Positions 33,844 through 43,129 of a stretch of 64,000 nt of DNA are shown in pieces; position 1 is the stretch's first letter, and every line of letters begins with the position of its first letter. The notes beneath the pieces were generated by a model, which saw only the letters and a list, made by a program, of their open reading frames with translations, was not told the DNA's origin and did no database searches. The stretch is from positions 1,240,001-1,304,000 of the forward strand of contig OX044358.1 of assembly GCA_943846665.1 (NCBI GenBank). The letters run 5' to 3'. This DNA comes from Arcticimaribacter sp002477625 (GTDB taxonomy: Bacteria > Bacteroidota > Bacteroidia > Flavobacteriales > Flavobacteriaceae). The position numbers and the translations under genes are program-made.

Positions 33844-34833
33844 CTAAATCCAGTTTTTTTCAACCAAAAATTCAGCAATCTGAATCGTATTGGTTGCTGC
33901 TCCTTTTCTAAGGTTATCGGATACAATCCACATATTCAAGGTGTTTTCCTGTGAAAAATCTTTTCTAATTCGTCCAACAAAAACATCATTTTTACCCTCG
34001 GCATAGATGGGCATTGGATAGGTGTTGGTGTCTGGATTGTCTTGTACAACAACACCCGGACTTTCATTCAATAAGGCTTGTACTTCGCTAACAGAAGCAT
34101 CTTGTTTAAGCGCAACATTCACAGACTCACTGTGCCCTCCCACTACCGGAATTCGGACAGCGGTTGCAGTAATACGAATGCTATCGTCACCCAATATTTT
34201 ATGTGTTTCTTGGATCAATTTCATTTCTTCTTTGGTGTATCCATTATCTTGAAACACATCACAATGTGGAATCGCATTTCGGTGTATTGGATAAGGATAT
34301 GCCATAGTGCCTTGCTCTCCTTTATATTCGTTTTCCAATTGTTGAACCGCTTGAACACCCGTTCCCGTAATCGATTGGTAGGTAGAAATTACCAAACGTT
34401 GAATCCCATAGTTACGTTGCAAAGGGGCAAGAGCAACAAGCATTTGTATGGTAGAACAGTTGGGATTGGCTATAATTTTATCCTCAGGCGTAAGTTCACC
34501 CGCATTGATTTCGGGAACTATAAGTTTCTTGGTTGAATCCATTCGCCATGCAGAAGAATTATCAATTACGGTTGTTCCTGCAGCGGCAAATTTTGGCGCC
34601 CATTCAAGCGAGGTTTCTCCACCTGCTGAAAATAAAGCCACATCGGCTTTCATTGCTACAGCTGTAGCCATACCAACAACCGCATAGGAGGTCCCCTTGT
34701 AGTCAATTGTTTTCCCGATGGAGCGCTCCGAGGCAACCGGAATTAGTTCCGTAACCGGAAAATTTCTTTCTGCAAGTACTTTTAACATGATTTGACCTAC
34801 CATTCCAGTAGCTCCAACAACGGCAACTTTCAT
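33844..34833 (-). CDS. asd: Aspartate-semialdehyde dehydrogenase
   Basis: A 329-residue enzyme reducing aspartyl phosphate to aspartate semialdehyde for lysine, threonine, methionine and diaminopimelate. VAVVGATGMVGQ at the start binds NADP; the catalytic Cys126 is in NPNCSTIQM; GGHSES contains the catalytic His. Monocistronic with the converging accC terminator. Confidence 0.95.
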   Translation of the reverse strand: MKVAVVGATGMVGQIMLKVLAERNFPVTELIPVASERSIGKTIDYKGTSYAVVGMATAVAMKADVALFSAGGETSLEWAPKFAAAGTTVIDNSSAWRMDSTKKLIVPEINAGELTPEDKIIANPNCSTIQMLVALAPLQRNYGIQRLVISTYQSITGTGVQAVQQLENEYKGEQGTMAYPYPIHRNAIPHCDVFQDNGYTKEEMKLIQETHKILGDDSIRITATAVRIPVVGGHSESVNVALKQDASVSEVQALLNESPGVVVQDNPDTNTYPMPIYAEGKNDVFVGRIRKDFSQENTLNMWIVSDNLRKGAATNTIQIAEFLVEKNWI

Positions 34834-34944
34834 TCGAATTCTTTTAAATTATTTGAATGCAAAAGTACTTATTAAATCGAATGCTCCAAAGGATTCTTCT
34901 GATTATATCAAATATAAAACAAAATGTTACATATAAAACAAACC

Positions 34945-36039
34945 CTATTGATATACCCTTTGAATACGGGAGTTTAGGCCTGTTAAAATTTCATAAGAAA
35001 TGGTGTTGCCCGTTGCGGCAAAGTCTGCAGCAGTAGTGTTTTTGTCAAAGAGAATAACCTCTGTTCCGACATCACAACGAATGCTTCCAAGGTCAATCAT
35101 CAGCATATCCATACAAACGTTTCCGACGATGGGTGCGGTTTGCCCAACGATTTGCACGTTCCCAACTCCATGGCCGTATTGTCTCCCGATACCATCTGCA
35201 TGGCCAATGGGAATAATTCCAATCCGACTGTCTTGGGTTGCTTTCCAGCCTTGATTATACCCTACATTTTCCCCTTTTTTGACCCTGTGAATTTGACAAA
35301 TTGGTGCGCTCAATTTTGCAATGGGTCGGAGTTCCAGATCCCATTCTGCTTGGTTTGCAAAACCATAGAGTGCAATTCCAACACGAACGGCATCGAGTTG
35401 ATGTTCGGGATAATTGAAGACTCCAGAACTATTGAGCAGATGAAACTTGGGAAGGATTGGGCAGTATTCTTTTACGGTTTGTTTTACAATTTCAAAAGCA
35501 TTGATCTGTTGTTGCGTAAAGGGACAAGTTTTTGGATTTTCGGAGGCGCCTAAATGAGAATAAATACTTTTGATATGCATGGAAGTCGTATCCATTTCTT
35601 TTAAGAAAAAAATAAGATCTTCTTGTGAAAGCCCAATTCTATTGAGTCCAGTATTACATTTAATATGAACGGGATAGTCTTTTAAATTCTTCTGTTTTAA
35701 CAATAAAAGAAAAGCCTTGATGATTTCCAGGGTATATAAAACAGGTTCTAGTTGATATTCAATGATGCGTTCCAACTGCCCCAATTGAGGGTAAAAAACC
35801 ATGATATCCTCTTTGATATTTGCTTCACGAAGTACCACCGCTTCGGCCGTATAGGCAACAGCAAAATGCTTTGTCCCGAGTTTGGCAAGTTCTTGTGCTA
35901 TTCGTGCGCCATCGGCACCGTAGGCATTGGCCTTAACAACTGCAATAAGCGCTGTGTCTTCTTTTAGTTTGGATCGTAAACAAGTATAATTGTGCGCTAA
36001 AGAATTCAGGTCAATGGTCAGTTGTGCTTCTTGGATCAT
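34945..36039 (-). CDS. alr: Alanine racemase
   Basis: A 364-residue PLP racemase producing D-alanine for peptidoglycan. Lys36 in VVKANAYGADG carries PLP. The tyrosine-bearing loop is YNQGWKATQ (about 265), and NVCMDMLMIDLG is conserved near the end. Its start overlaps the tdk stop by four bases, and it is the second gene of a tdk-alr operon. The conserved flavobacterial partner mscL that often follows is not found before asd. Confidence 0.95.
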   Translation of the reverse strand: MIQEAQLTIDLNSLAHNYTCLRSKLKEDTALIAVVKANAYGADGARIAQELAKLGTKHFAVAYTAEAVVLREANIKEDIMVFYPQLGQLERIIEYQLEPVLYTLEIIKAFLLLLKQKNLKDYPVHIKCNTGLNRIGLSQEDLIFFLKEMDTTSMHIKSIYSHLGASENPKTCPFTQQQINAFEIVKQTVKEYCPILPKFHLLNSSGVFNYPEHQLDAVRVGIALYGFANQAEWDLELRPIAKLSAPICQIHRVKKGENVGYNQGWKATQDSRIGIIPIGHADGIGRQYGHGVGNVQIVGQTAPIVGNVCMDMLMIDLGSIRCDVGTEVILFDKNTTAADFAATGNTISYEILTGLNSRIQRVYQ

Positions 36040-36662
36040 GAATCTTTTTTCGTCTTAGAGTTGGGTTCTTTTTTTAAGCGGGTTTCTTGTGTACGCGCCT
36101 TAAAAAAAGCTGCCCTACTCAACGGTTCGTAAACTTCTTTTTCACCCAAAACAACCAAGTCATCTTCTTTTGAGGTCCGATGACTGTATTGGGCTAGGTT
36201 TCCCGTTTTGGTACAAACGGCATGTACTTTGGTAACATATTCTGCAGTTGCCATAAGGGCAGGCATAGGGCCAAAAGGGTTGCCTTTGAAGTCCATGTCC
36301 AGACCAGCAACAATAACACGAATTCCTCGATTGGCAAGATCGTTACAAACCTGTACAATTTCAGAGTCAAAAAACTGAGCTTCGTCAATCCCAACAACAT
36401 CACAGTCGGAAGCTAAAATTGGGATATTCGCCGCTGCAGGAACTGGAGTAGATCGAATTTGATTCTGATCGTGGGAAGTAACGAGCTCATTGTCGTAGCG
36501 GTTGTCCACCACCGGTTTAAAAATTTCGATGCGTTGCTTTGCAAACTGTGCACGTTTTAGACGTCTGATCAACTCCTCTGTTTTTCCAGAAAACATAGAA
36601 CCACAGATTACTTCGATCCAGCCAAATTGTTCGTTTTGATTTACGTTGTTTTCTAAAAACAT
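36036..36662 (-). CDS. tdk: Thymidine kinase
   Basis: A 208-residue type II thymidine kinase. The P-loop CGSMFSGKTEELIRR lies at 20-34, the DEAQFFD segment near 94-100 and the lasso region with SHRTS near 160. It phosphorylates thymidine for nucleotide salvage. The zinc site is reduced: VCTKTGN has one Cys where family members have CxxC, and PLSRAAFF lacks the second pair, so zinc binding is doubtful. Overlaps alr. Confidence 0.9.
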   Translation of the reverse strand: MFLENNVNQNEQFGWIEVICGSMFSGKTEELIRRLKRAQFAKQRIEIFKPVVDNRYDNELVTSHDQNQIRSTPVPAAANIPILASDCDVVGIDEAQFFDSEIVQVCNDLANRGIRVIVAGLDMDFKGNPFGPMPALMATAEYVTKVHAVCTKTGNLAQYSHRTSKEDDLVVLGEKEVYEPLSRAAFFKARTQETRLKKEPNSKTKKDS

Positions 36663-36741
36663 TTTTGTAATTTTCAGCAGCGCTTTTGCTACTTACTCCA
36701 ACAAAAGTATTAAAACTAATTGTTGAAAAGAATCAAATTTA

Positions 36742-37383
36742 ATGATTAATACACTTCACAAAGAATTAAGAGCGATTGCATTGTCAATTTTAGACCAAGG
36801 AAGTACGGTTAACATTGAAGAACTGGAGGAAAAGCTTCGTGCCCTTCAGAAACAAATCACCATTTTGGAACACGAACAAGGCAAGTCTAAGCAAGGAGCT
36901 ATTGAAGAGCCTCTCGTAGAATTCGAGGAGCCGGAGATTAAAGTAGAAGAGTCAGCAGCAGCGATTGAAACGGCTTCTAAAATGCAAATTGAAACCCCAG
37001 AAGTTTCGGAAGAACCTTCCCAAGGAGTGAATGAATCTCTTGAAGATTTGTTTGCTACGGCGATTAGTGAACCTGTTTTTGTAAAAAAAGAGGACCCTGC
37101 TCCCGAGGAAGAAGTACTCGAACAAAATCCAAAAAACCTCAACGACGTTTTAGGAAAAGGCCTCAAGATTGGATTGAATGATCGCTTGGCTTTTATCAAA
37201 AACTTATTCGATGAGCATCCGGAAGAATATCAGCGAGTAATTGCTCAAATTTTAGTTTTCGAAAACTTAGAAGAAGCTCAGGAATTCATTGAAACTTTTG
37301 TAAAACCAGAGTATAATTCGTGGGAAGGAAAAGAAACCTACGAGGAGCGCTTTTATAAAATCATAGAACAAAATTTTAATTAA
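36742..37383 (+). CDS. Acidic coiled-coil protein, conserved in Bacteroidota
   Basis: A 213-residue protein with no enzyme motif. An N-terminal coiled coil (about 20-50, with EELEEKLRALQKQITILE) is followed by an acidic, Glu/Pro-rich linker (about 60-130) and a folded end (about 140-213) with LAFIKNLFDEHPEEYQRVI, IETFVKPEYN and a closing FYKIIEQNFN. Homologues of this shape sit next to rsmI or tdk in Flavobacteriia. The function is not known. Confidence 0.8.
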   Translation: MINTLHKELRAIALSILDQGSTVNIEELEEKLRALQKQITILEHEQGKSKQGAIEEPLVEFEEPEIKVEESAAAIETASKMQIETPEVSEEPSQGVNESLEDLFATAISEPVFVKKEDPAPEEEVLEQNPKNLNDVLGKGLKIGLNDRLAFIKNLFDEHPEEYQRVIAQILVFENLEEAQEFIETFVKPEYNSWEGKETYEERFYKIIEQNFN

Positions 37384-37395
37384 ATATTCAGCCCT

Positions 37396-37749
37396 ATGAA
37401 TACGCAAAAAATTATTTATTGGCTTGCTACCGGTCTTCTTTCCCTAATGATACTCGGCAGTGCAACACTTTACTTTGTTCAGACGGAGGATATAGCCCAG
37501 GTATTCAAACACCTTGGTTATCCAACCCATCTGATCATTCCGATAGCAGTTGCTAAAATTCTAGCAATCCTAACCCTGTTACGAAATCAAGGACAGAAAC
37601 TAGTAGAATGGGCTTATGCGGGTTTATTCTTCGAACTTTTACTTGCAGCTTTTTCTCATTGGCAGGTCCAAGACGGAGAAATTGCAGCATCACTAGTAGC
37701 TCTTGTTTTGCTTATGACGTCCTATAATTTAAAAAATAAAGTTCGATAA
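37396..37749 (+). CDS. DoxX-like family membrane protein
   Basis: A 117-residue protein with four predicted helices (about 7-26, 45-63, 70-90 and 95-112). The FKHLGYPTHLIIPIAVAKILAI segment and EWAYAGLFFELLLA match the DoxX-like family. Function is not established. It lies 12 bases after the coiled-coil protein and 3 bases before rsmI. Confidence 0.85.
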   Translation: MNTQKIIYWLATGLLSLMILGSATLYFVQTEDIAQVFKHLGYPTHLIIPIAVAKILAILTLLRNQGQKLVEWAYAGLFFELLLAAFSHWQVQDGEIAASLVALVLLMTSYNLKNKVR

Positions 37750-37752
37750 GCT

Positions 37753-38430
37753 GTGGGAAAATTATACCTAGTACCAACCCCAATCGGGAATTTGAAAGAC
37801 ATGACCTATCGAGCCGTCGAAGTGCTCTTGCAAGCGGATTTAATTCTAGCAGAAGACACGCGAACCAGTGGCAAGTTGATGAAGCATTATGAAATTACGG
37901 CGCCCATGCAAAGTCATCATATGCATAACGAACACAGTACGTTGGATTCTATTATCTCACAACTAAAACAAGGGAAACAAATAGCACTGATTTCCGATGC
38001 GGGAACACCAGCAATTTCTGATCCCGGATATCTATTGGTCCGTGAAGCCATTGCAAATCAGATTGAGACCGAATGCCTGCCAGGAGCAACAGCTTTTGTA
38101 CCGGCATTAGTTCAAAGTGGCCTGCCCAACGACCGTTTTATTTTTGAAGGTTTTCTTCCTCCAAAAAAGGGAAGGCAAACCCGATTAGAACAGCTTTCCC
38201 AAGAGACACGCACCATTATTTTATACGAATCGCCCCATAAAGTTGTAAAAACACTTGGTCAATGTATCCCCTTTTTTGGAGCAGATCGGCAAGTGAGTTT
38301 TTCACGAGAATTGTCTAAACTGCACGAAGAAACCTTCCGAGGAACAATGCAAGAAGTAAAAGAACATCTTGAGAAAAAGACCCCTAAGGGGGAATTTGTA
38401 GTCTGTATCGCTGGTAAATCAAAGAAATAA
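37753..38430 (+). CDS. rsmI: 16S rRNA 2'-O-ribose C1402 methyltransferase
   Basis: A 225-residue SAM methyltransferase of the RsmI family. MGKLYLVPTPIGNLKDMTYRA, ADLILAEDTRTS and ISDAGTPAISDPG form the SAM and rRNA-binding core. It adds the 2'-O-methyl on C1402 of 16S rRNA. It starts at GTG (37753), 3 bases after the DoxX-like stop, and is followed closely by recJ. Confidence 0.9.
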   Translation: MGKLYLVPTPIGNLKDMTYRAVEVLLQADLILAEDTRTSGKLMKHYEITAPMQSHHMHNEHSTLDSIISQLKQGKQIALISDAGTPAISDPGYLLVREAIANQIETECLPGATAFVPALVQSGLPNDRFIFEGFLPPKKGRQTRLEQLSQETRTIILYESPHKVVKTLGQCIPFFGADRQVSFSRELSKLHEETFRGTMQEVKEHLEKKTPKGEFVVCIAGKSKK

Positions 38431-38431
38431 T

Positions 38432-40129
38432 ATGCGTTGGGAATCCAAACCACTTCCAGATGCTACCAAGGTCAAAGCCATTCAAGAAGCGCTGCAAGTT
38501 CCTGAAACAATTGCAACACTTTTAATTCAAAGAGGCATCGAAGATTTTGAAACAGCCAAGTCTTTTTTTAGGCCACAGCTGAGCGAATTACACGACCCTT
38601 TTTTGATGCAAGATATGCAACAGGCCGTTGAACGAATTGATCGGGCTTGTCAGCAACAAGAGTCGCTGATGGTTTATGGAGATTATGACGTGGACGGGAC
38701 GACTTCGGTTTCTTTAGTCTATTCATTTCTTCGGCCGTTTTTTCAAGAAATTATACCCTATATCCCGGATCGCTATGCCGAAGGTTACGGCATTTCGTTC
38801 CAAGGAATCGATGTGGCTGCTGCAAAAGGAATACAACTGATCATCGCTTTAGATTGCGGCATTAAAGCAGTTGAAAAAGTAGCTTACGCCAAGTCTAAAG
38901 GAATTGATTTCATCATTTGTGATCACCACCTCCCGGGCGATACGATTCCAGATGCCGTTGCGGTTTTAGATCCTAAACGCCCCGATTGCCAATACCCTTA
39001 TAAAGAATTATGTGGATGCGGGATTGGTTTTAAATTGATTCAAGCCCAAACCACTTTTTGGAAAGAAGACTCGAAAGCATTGCTGCCCTATTTAGACCTT
39101 GTAGCTACTGCCATTGCTGCGGACATTGTTCCCATGACGGGAGAAAATCGAATCTTGGCTTTCCATGGGATAGAACACCTACGCAAGAATCCCAGGGTAG
39201 GCCTTCAGCCTTTTATAGCCCAGCTAAAAAAACCGGTAACCGTTACTGATTTAGTTTTTGTGATCGCGCCACGAATCAATGCGGCTGGACGAATGGGTCA
39301 TGCTTTAAATGCGGTTGAACTTTTAGTTGAATCCGATTCAGAACAGGTTGAAGCAAAGGCCAAAAAAATTGAACTGTACAATAGTGAGCGGCGGACTACC
39401 GACATGCGGATTACCAAAGAAGCTTTAGTTTTAATCAAAGAACTAGGTGAAGAAGACCGTTACAGTACGGTCGTTTGCCAAGAAGGTTGGCACAAAGGGG
39501 TCATAGGAATTGTTGCTTCTCGGTTGATCGAAACCTATTACCGTCCAACCGTTGTTTTTTCTGTTGTTGGAGATACCATGGTTGGATCCGTTCGTTCCGT
39601 AAAAGGATTCAGCGTGTACGAAGCATTAGATGCCTGTAAAGAGCATATCGTTCAATTTGGAGGACACAAATACGCCGCAGGACTAACCATAGAGAAAAAA
39701 CAATTCGAGGCTTTTAAAAGCGCCTTTGAAGCGGCAGTACAAGAACGCATTCTGCCGGAGCAACGCATTCCAACCGTGGGCTATGATATTGAAGTAGCTT
39801 TTGAAGAATTGACACCCAAATTATTTCGGATTTTAGAACAATTGGGCCCCTTTGGACCTCAAAATATGCGCCCTGTTTTTAGAACAAATAAAGCTGTAGA
39901 CACCGGCTATTCTAAAGCGATTGGAAAAGATTTTTCTCATTTGCGCTTATCGGTGCAAACGAAGGCAGGTCCCCTGACTGGGATTGCTTTTGGGCGTGCA
40001 GATTTTTTGCCTCAGATACAAACCAAACAACCGTTTGATTTGGTCTATACCTTAGACGAAAACGAATGGAACGGACAAACGTCTTTGCAACTTAAGGTGA
40101 AGGATATACTGCCCTATGCACCTAAGTGA
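38432..40129 (+). CDS. recJ: Single-stranded-DNA 5'-3' exonuclease
   Basis: A 565-residue DHH-family nuclease. DYDVDGTTSVSLV (about 84-96), DCGIKA and DHHLPG (about 168-173, the DHH motif), DIVPMTGENR and the C-terminal GGHKYAAGLT motif (about 410-419) identify RecJ. It degrades single-stranded DNA in recombination and mismatch repair. It begins 1 base after the rsmI stop and its stop meets pgi tail-to-tail with a 16-base overlap. Confidence 0.95.
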   Translation: MRWESKPLPDATKVKAIQEALQVPETIATLLIQRGIEDFETAKSFFRPQLSELHDPFLMQDMQQAVERIDRACQQQESLMVYGDYDVDGTTSVSLVYSFLRPFFQEIIPYIPDRYAEGYGISFQGIDVAAAKGIQLIIALDCGIKAVEKVAYAKSKGIDFIICDHHLPGDTIPDAVAVLDPKRPDCQYPYKELCGCGIGFKLIQAQTTFWKEDSKALLPYLDLVATAIAADIVPMTGENRILAFHGIEHLRKNPRVGLQPFIAQLKKPVTVTDLVFVIAPRINAAGRMGHALNAVELLVESDSEQVEAKAKKIELYNSERRTTDMRITKEALVLIKELGEEDRYSTVVCQEGWHKGVIGIVASRLIETYYRPTVVFSVVGDTMVGSVRSVKGFSVYEALDACKEHIVQFGGHKYAAGLTIEKKQFEAFKSAFEAAVQERILPEQRIPTVGYDIEVAFEELTPKLFRILEQLGPFGPQNMRPVFRTNKAVDTGYSKAIGKDFSHLRLSVQTKAGPLTGIAFGRADFLPQIQTKQPFDLVYTLDENEWNGQTSLQLKVKDILPYAPK

Positions 40130-41751
40130 TCCAACAAATTTTGGGTTGAATTATCGTGGGAGTTTTTAGTTTCTTTGGTGATGTCTGTCAAAATTACAGA
40201 AGCCAGTTGCTTTCCTAGCTCTACACCCCACTGGTCGTAACTGAAGATGTTCCACACAACCCCTTGAACAAAGATTTTATGTTCGTACATAGACACCAAC
40301 TTTCCTAAACTTTCAGGTGTTAGTGCGTCAATCATTAGGGTATTGGTTGGGTTGTTGCCTTTGAAAATTTTAAAAGGGAGTAAAGCCTCAATCGCTTCTG
40401 GAGTTTCCCCAGCGTTAACCAACTCTTGTTCAACAGCGGTTCCGTCTTTTCCTTGCATAAGGGCTTCGGTTTGCGCCAAGAAATTTGCCATTAACTTTTG
40501 GTGATGATCTTCTTCTCCGTAAAGAGATTTTTTAAAGCCAATAAAATCAGCAGGAATCAGCTTTGTTCCTTGATGAATCAGTTGGAAAAAAGCGTGTTGT
40601 GCATTTGTTCCGGAACCTCCCCAAATGATGGTACCTGTTTGATAATCGATAGGATCTCCGTTACGGTCTACACTTTTCCCATTACTTTCCATAATACCTT
40701 GTTGCAGGTAGGCAGGTAAGTTTCTTAAGTACTGTGTGTAAGGAATGATCGCCTCGCTATCGGCGCCCCAAAAGTTATTGTACCAAACGCTTATTAAGGC
40801 TAAAACTACGGGTATGTTTTTTTCAAAAGGAGTTTCTCTAAAATGCGTGTCCATTGCATTTGCACCCCTAAGAAGCGCTTCAAAATTATCTGAACCAACA
40901 GCTAAGGCGATACTCAATCCAACTGCAGACCAGAGCGAAAAACGTCCACCGACCCAATCTTTCATTGGAAATACATTATCGGGATGAATCCCGAAGGCTT
41001 CAATTTTTTCTAGGTTGGTCGAGACAGCAACAAAGTGTTTTGCGATTGCATCTTCTGCTGCGTGTTGCAAGAACCATTTTCGGATGGTATTCGCGTTGGT
41101 CAGGGTTTCTTGAGTTGTAAAGGTTTTTGAAACGATAACAAATAAGGTCGTTTCTGGATCTAGTTTTTTAAGAATTTCATGTACGTGATCTCCTTCTACA
41201 TTAGAAACAAAATGGGTGTTGAGGTGGTTTTTATAAAATTCTAAACCTTCGACAATCATAGCCGGCCCTAGGTCAGATCCCCCAATTCCAATATTGACAA
41301 CATCGGTAATGGCTTTGCCCGTATAACCCAGATGACTTCCAGAAATTATAGCAGAAGTAAACTGACTTATTTTTTCTTTTACCGCAAAAACTTCAGGAAT
41401 AACATCGAGTCCATCGACAAAAACCTGATCGCTTTCTTGTGCTCGAAGTGCCGTATGGAGCACGGCTCTATTTTCTGTTTGGTTGATGGCATCCCCATCA
41501 AAATAAGATTGGATAGCATTTTTTAAACCACATTCTTCAGCTAGTTCTTGCAGTAGAGTCAAGGTTTCTGTACTCAAACGGTTTTTAGAATAGTCTACCA
41601 AGAAATCCTCCCAGTGAATAGATAAAGCTGCAAAACGATTTTTTTCATTTTGAAAGGCATCTTGAATGCGTTGGTCTTTTTGTGTTTTAAAATGCGCTTC
41701 TAACTTTTCCCAAGCTTTTGTTTGGGTTGGATTTATCGTATTTAATGCCAT
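40114..41751 (-). CDS. pgi: Glucose-6-phosphate isomerase
   Basis: A 545-residue enzyme interconverting glucose-6-phosphate and fructose-6-phosphate. The family motifs DVVNIGIGGSDLGPAM (about 145-160), WVGGRFSLWSAVGLSIA and GQQLA-type ending (here GVELGKQLAS) are present. The stop overlaps recJ, converging. Its start lies 4 bases downstream of the M23 peptidase stop, so the two are probably co-transcribed. Confidence 0.95.
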   Translation of the reverse strand: MALNTINPTQTKAWEKLEAHFKTQKDQRIQDAFQNEKNRFAALSIHWEDFLVDYSKNRLSTETLTLLQELAEECGLKNAIQSYFDGDAINQTENRAVLHTALRAQESDQVFVDGLDVIPEVFAVKEKISQFTSAIISGSHLGYTGKAITDVVNIGIGGSDLGPAMIVEGLEFYKNHLNTHFVSNVEGDHVHEILKKLDPETTLFVIVSKTFTTQETLTNANTIRKWFLQHAAEDAIAKHFVAVSTNLEKIEAFGIHPDNVFPMKDWVGGRFSLWSAVGLSIALAVGSDNFEALLRGANAMDTHFRETPFEKNIPVVLALISVWYNNFWGADSEAIIPYTQYLRNLPAYLQQGIMESNGKSVDRNGDPIDYQTGTIIWGGSGTNAQHAFFQLIHQGTKLIPADFIGFKKSLYGEEDHHQKLMANFLAQTEALMQGKDGTAVEQELVNAGETPEAIEALLPFKIFKGNNPTNTLMIDALTPESLGKLVSMYEHKIFVQGVVWNIFSYDQWGVELGKQLASVILTDITKETKNSHDNSTQNLLDHLGA

Positions 41752-41755
41752 AATA

Positions 41756-43051
41756 TTAATTCAATGCTAGGATTACGTCTTCTTTATTTTCTTCAAAAGA
41801 GAGACAGTTGAGTTGTGTTTTTACCGGTTCGATATAGGTAAGGAACTGGTCTTTTAATTTTTTTGAAATCGGTTTTGCTTCGGGGAGCTTTTGTTTGAAA
41901 GGGTCTACTTGCCTGCCATTTTTCCAGAAACGATAACACACGTGTGGGCCAGAGGTATTACCCGTCATTCCAACCCAGCCAATTACATCGCCTTGTTTGA
42001 CATATTGACCAACACGAACTTTACGCCGCTTCATGTGTAAGTATTGGGTGGCGTAGGTGCTGTTGTGTTTGATTTTTACATAATTACCATTTCCTCGGCT
42101 ATAGTTTGCCTTTGTAACGGTTCCGTTTGCAGTAGCCATAATGGGAGTCCCAACTGCTGCCGCATAGTCAGTTCCCTTGTGTGGCTTTACACGACCGTAA
42201 TAGGCAATCCTTCTTTTCAGGTTGTACCGAGAAGAAATTCGACTGAAAGAAACGGGTGCCTTAAGAAACGCACGGCGTAGGTTTTTTGCGTTGTCATCAA
42301 AGTAATCTACAATACCTTTGATGCTGTCGGTTTTAAATTCGAAGGCATAAAGCGGTTTGTTGCGGTGCTCAAAATAGGCAGCTTTTATTTTTTCAATCCC
42401 TATTGAAATGCTATCATCGACAAAACGTTCGGTATAGATGACCTTAAAACGATCCCCTTTGGCCAGACGATTAAAGTCAATGGTCCAGGCATAAACATCC
42501 GCCAAATAATAGGTCAAATTACTGTTGTATCCACTTGCGTTCATGGTGTCATAGAGGCTACTGGCAATAACCCCAGTTGCTTGAAGTTCTACTACACGAA
42601 CAGGTTTTTTTACTTTCTTTGCGTATAAACTGTCTTTCAGTTGAATAACATCATAGCTTTCAACTCCCGGGTGGTAAATAAAGGCATGTGCTTGTGGAAC
42701 ACTATCTTTTGTAAAGAGTAGGGTATATGGTTTCCCTATTTTAAGTTTTCGGATATTCACTTCCGATTTTTTAATGACTTGAAGAATTGTATATACTTCA
42801 GGATAGTCGATTCCATTTTGTTCTAGGATGGCTCCGAATGTATCGCCACGTTTAATTTTAAACTCTTTAGCCTCGTATAGATTATAATCATAGCCATACT
42901 TTATTTTAGGGATAGGCTGCACGATCTTTTCTTCTAGAGCATCTGCGCTTGCTTGGCTTGTGTTTTTTTTACAAGCATTCAAAACAAGAGCAGTAATGAA
43001 GATCAAAACGAGCTTGTGATGGTTGTTAAAAAGAAGGCTTAAGTACTGCAT
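41756..43051 (-). CDS. M23 peptidoglycan endopeptidase-like lipoprotein
   Basis: A 431-residue protein with a likely lipoprotein signal (LVLNACKKN, Cys 27), a LysM-like stretch around residue 60-110 (RGDTFGAILEQNGI) and an M23 domain. HKGTDYAA gives the H-x3-D zinc ligands and QYLHMKRRK the catalytic His. The usual H-x-H pair near the end is present as GPHVCYRFW, where the second His is Cys. Members cleave peptide cross-links to allow cell-wall growth or activate amidases. First gene before pgi on the minus strand. Confidence 0.85.
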   Translation of the reverse strand: MQYLSLLFNNHHKLVLIFITALVLNACKKNTSQASADALEEKIVQPIPKIKYGYDYNLYEAKEFKIKRGDTFGAILEQNGIDYPEVYTILQVIKKSEVNIRKLKIGKPYTLLFTKDSVPQAHAFIYHPGVESYDVIQLKDSLYAKKVKKPVRVVELQATGVIASSLYDTMNASGYNSNLTYYLADVYAWTIDFNRLAKGDRFKVIYTERFVDDSISIGIEKIKAAYFEHRNKPLYAFEFKTDSIKGIVDYFDDNAKNLRRAFLKAPVSFSRISSRYNLKRRIAYYGRVKPHKGTDYAAAVGTPIMATANGTVTKANYSRGNGNYVKIKHNSTYATQYLHMKRRKVRVGQYVKQGDVIGWVGMTGNTSGPHVCYRFWKNGRQVDPFKQKLPEAKPISKKLKDQFLTYIEPVKTQLNCLSFEENKEDVILALN

Positions 43052-43129
43052 AACTTGAATGCAAATTTCGGGATGTTTTGGGTATCAACGATCTTTTTTA
43101 TTGAAAACTTAACAACAATTCTAGTAGAT

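Noticed and set aside
34078..34536. A 152-codon plus-strand frame inside asd
   Set aside because: Antisense shadow of asd with no recognisable motifs.
36742..37383. Reading the acidic coiled-coil protein as a tropomyosin-like or secreted adhesin
   Set aside because: No signal peptide, and the folded C-terminal part is conserved in Bacteroidota near housekeeping genes.
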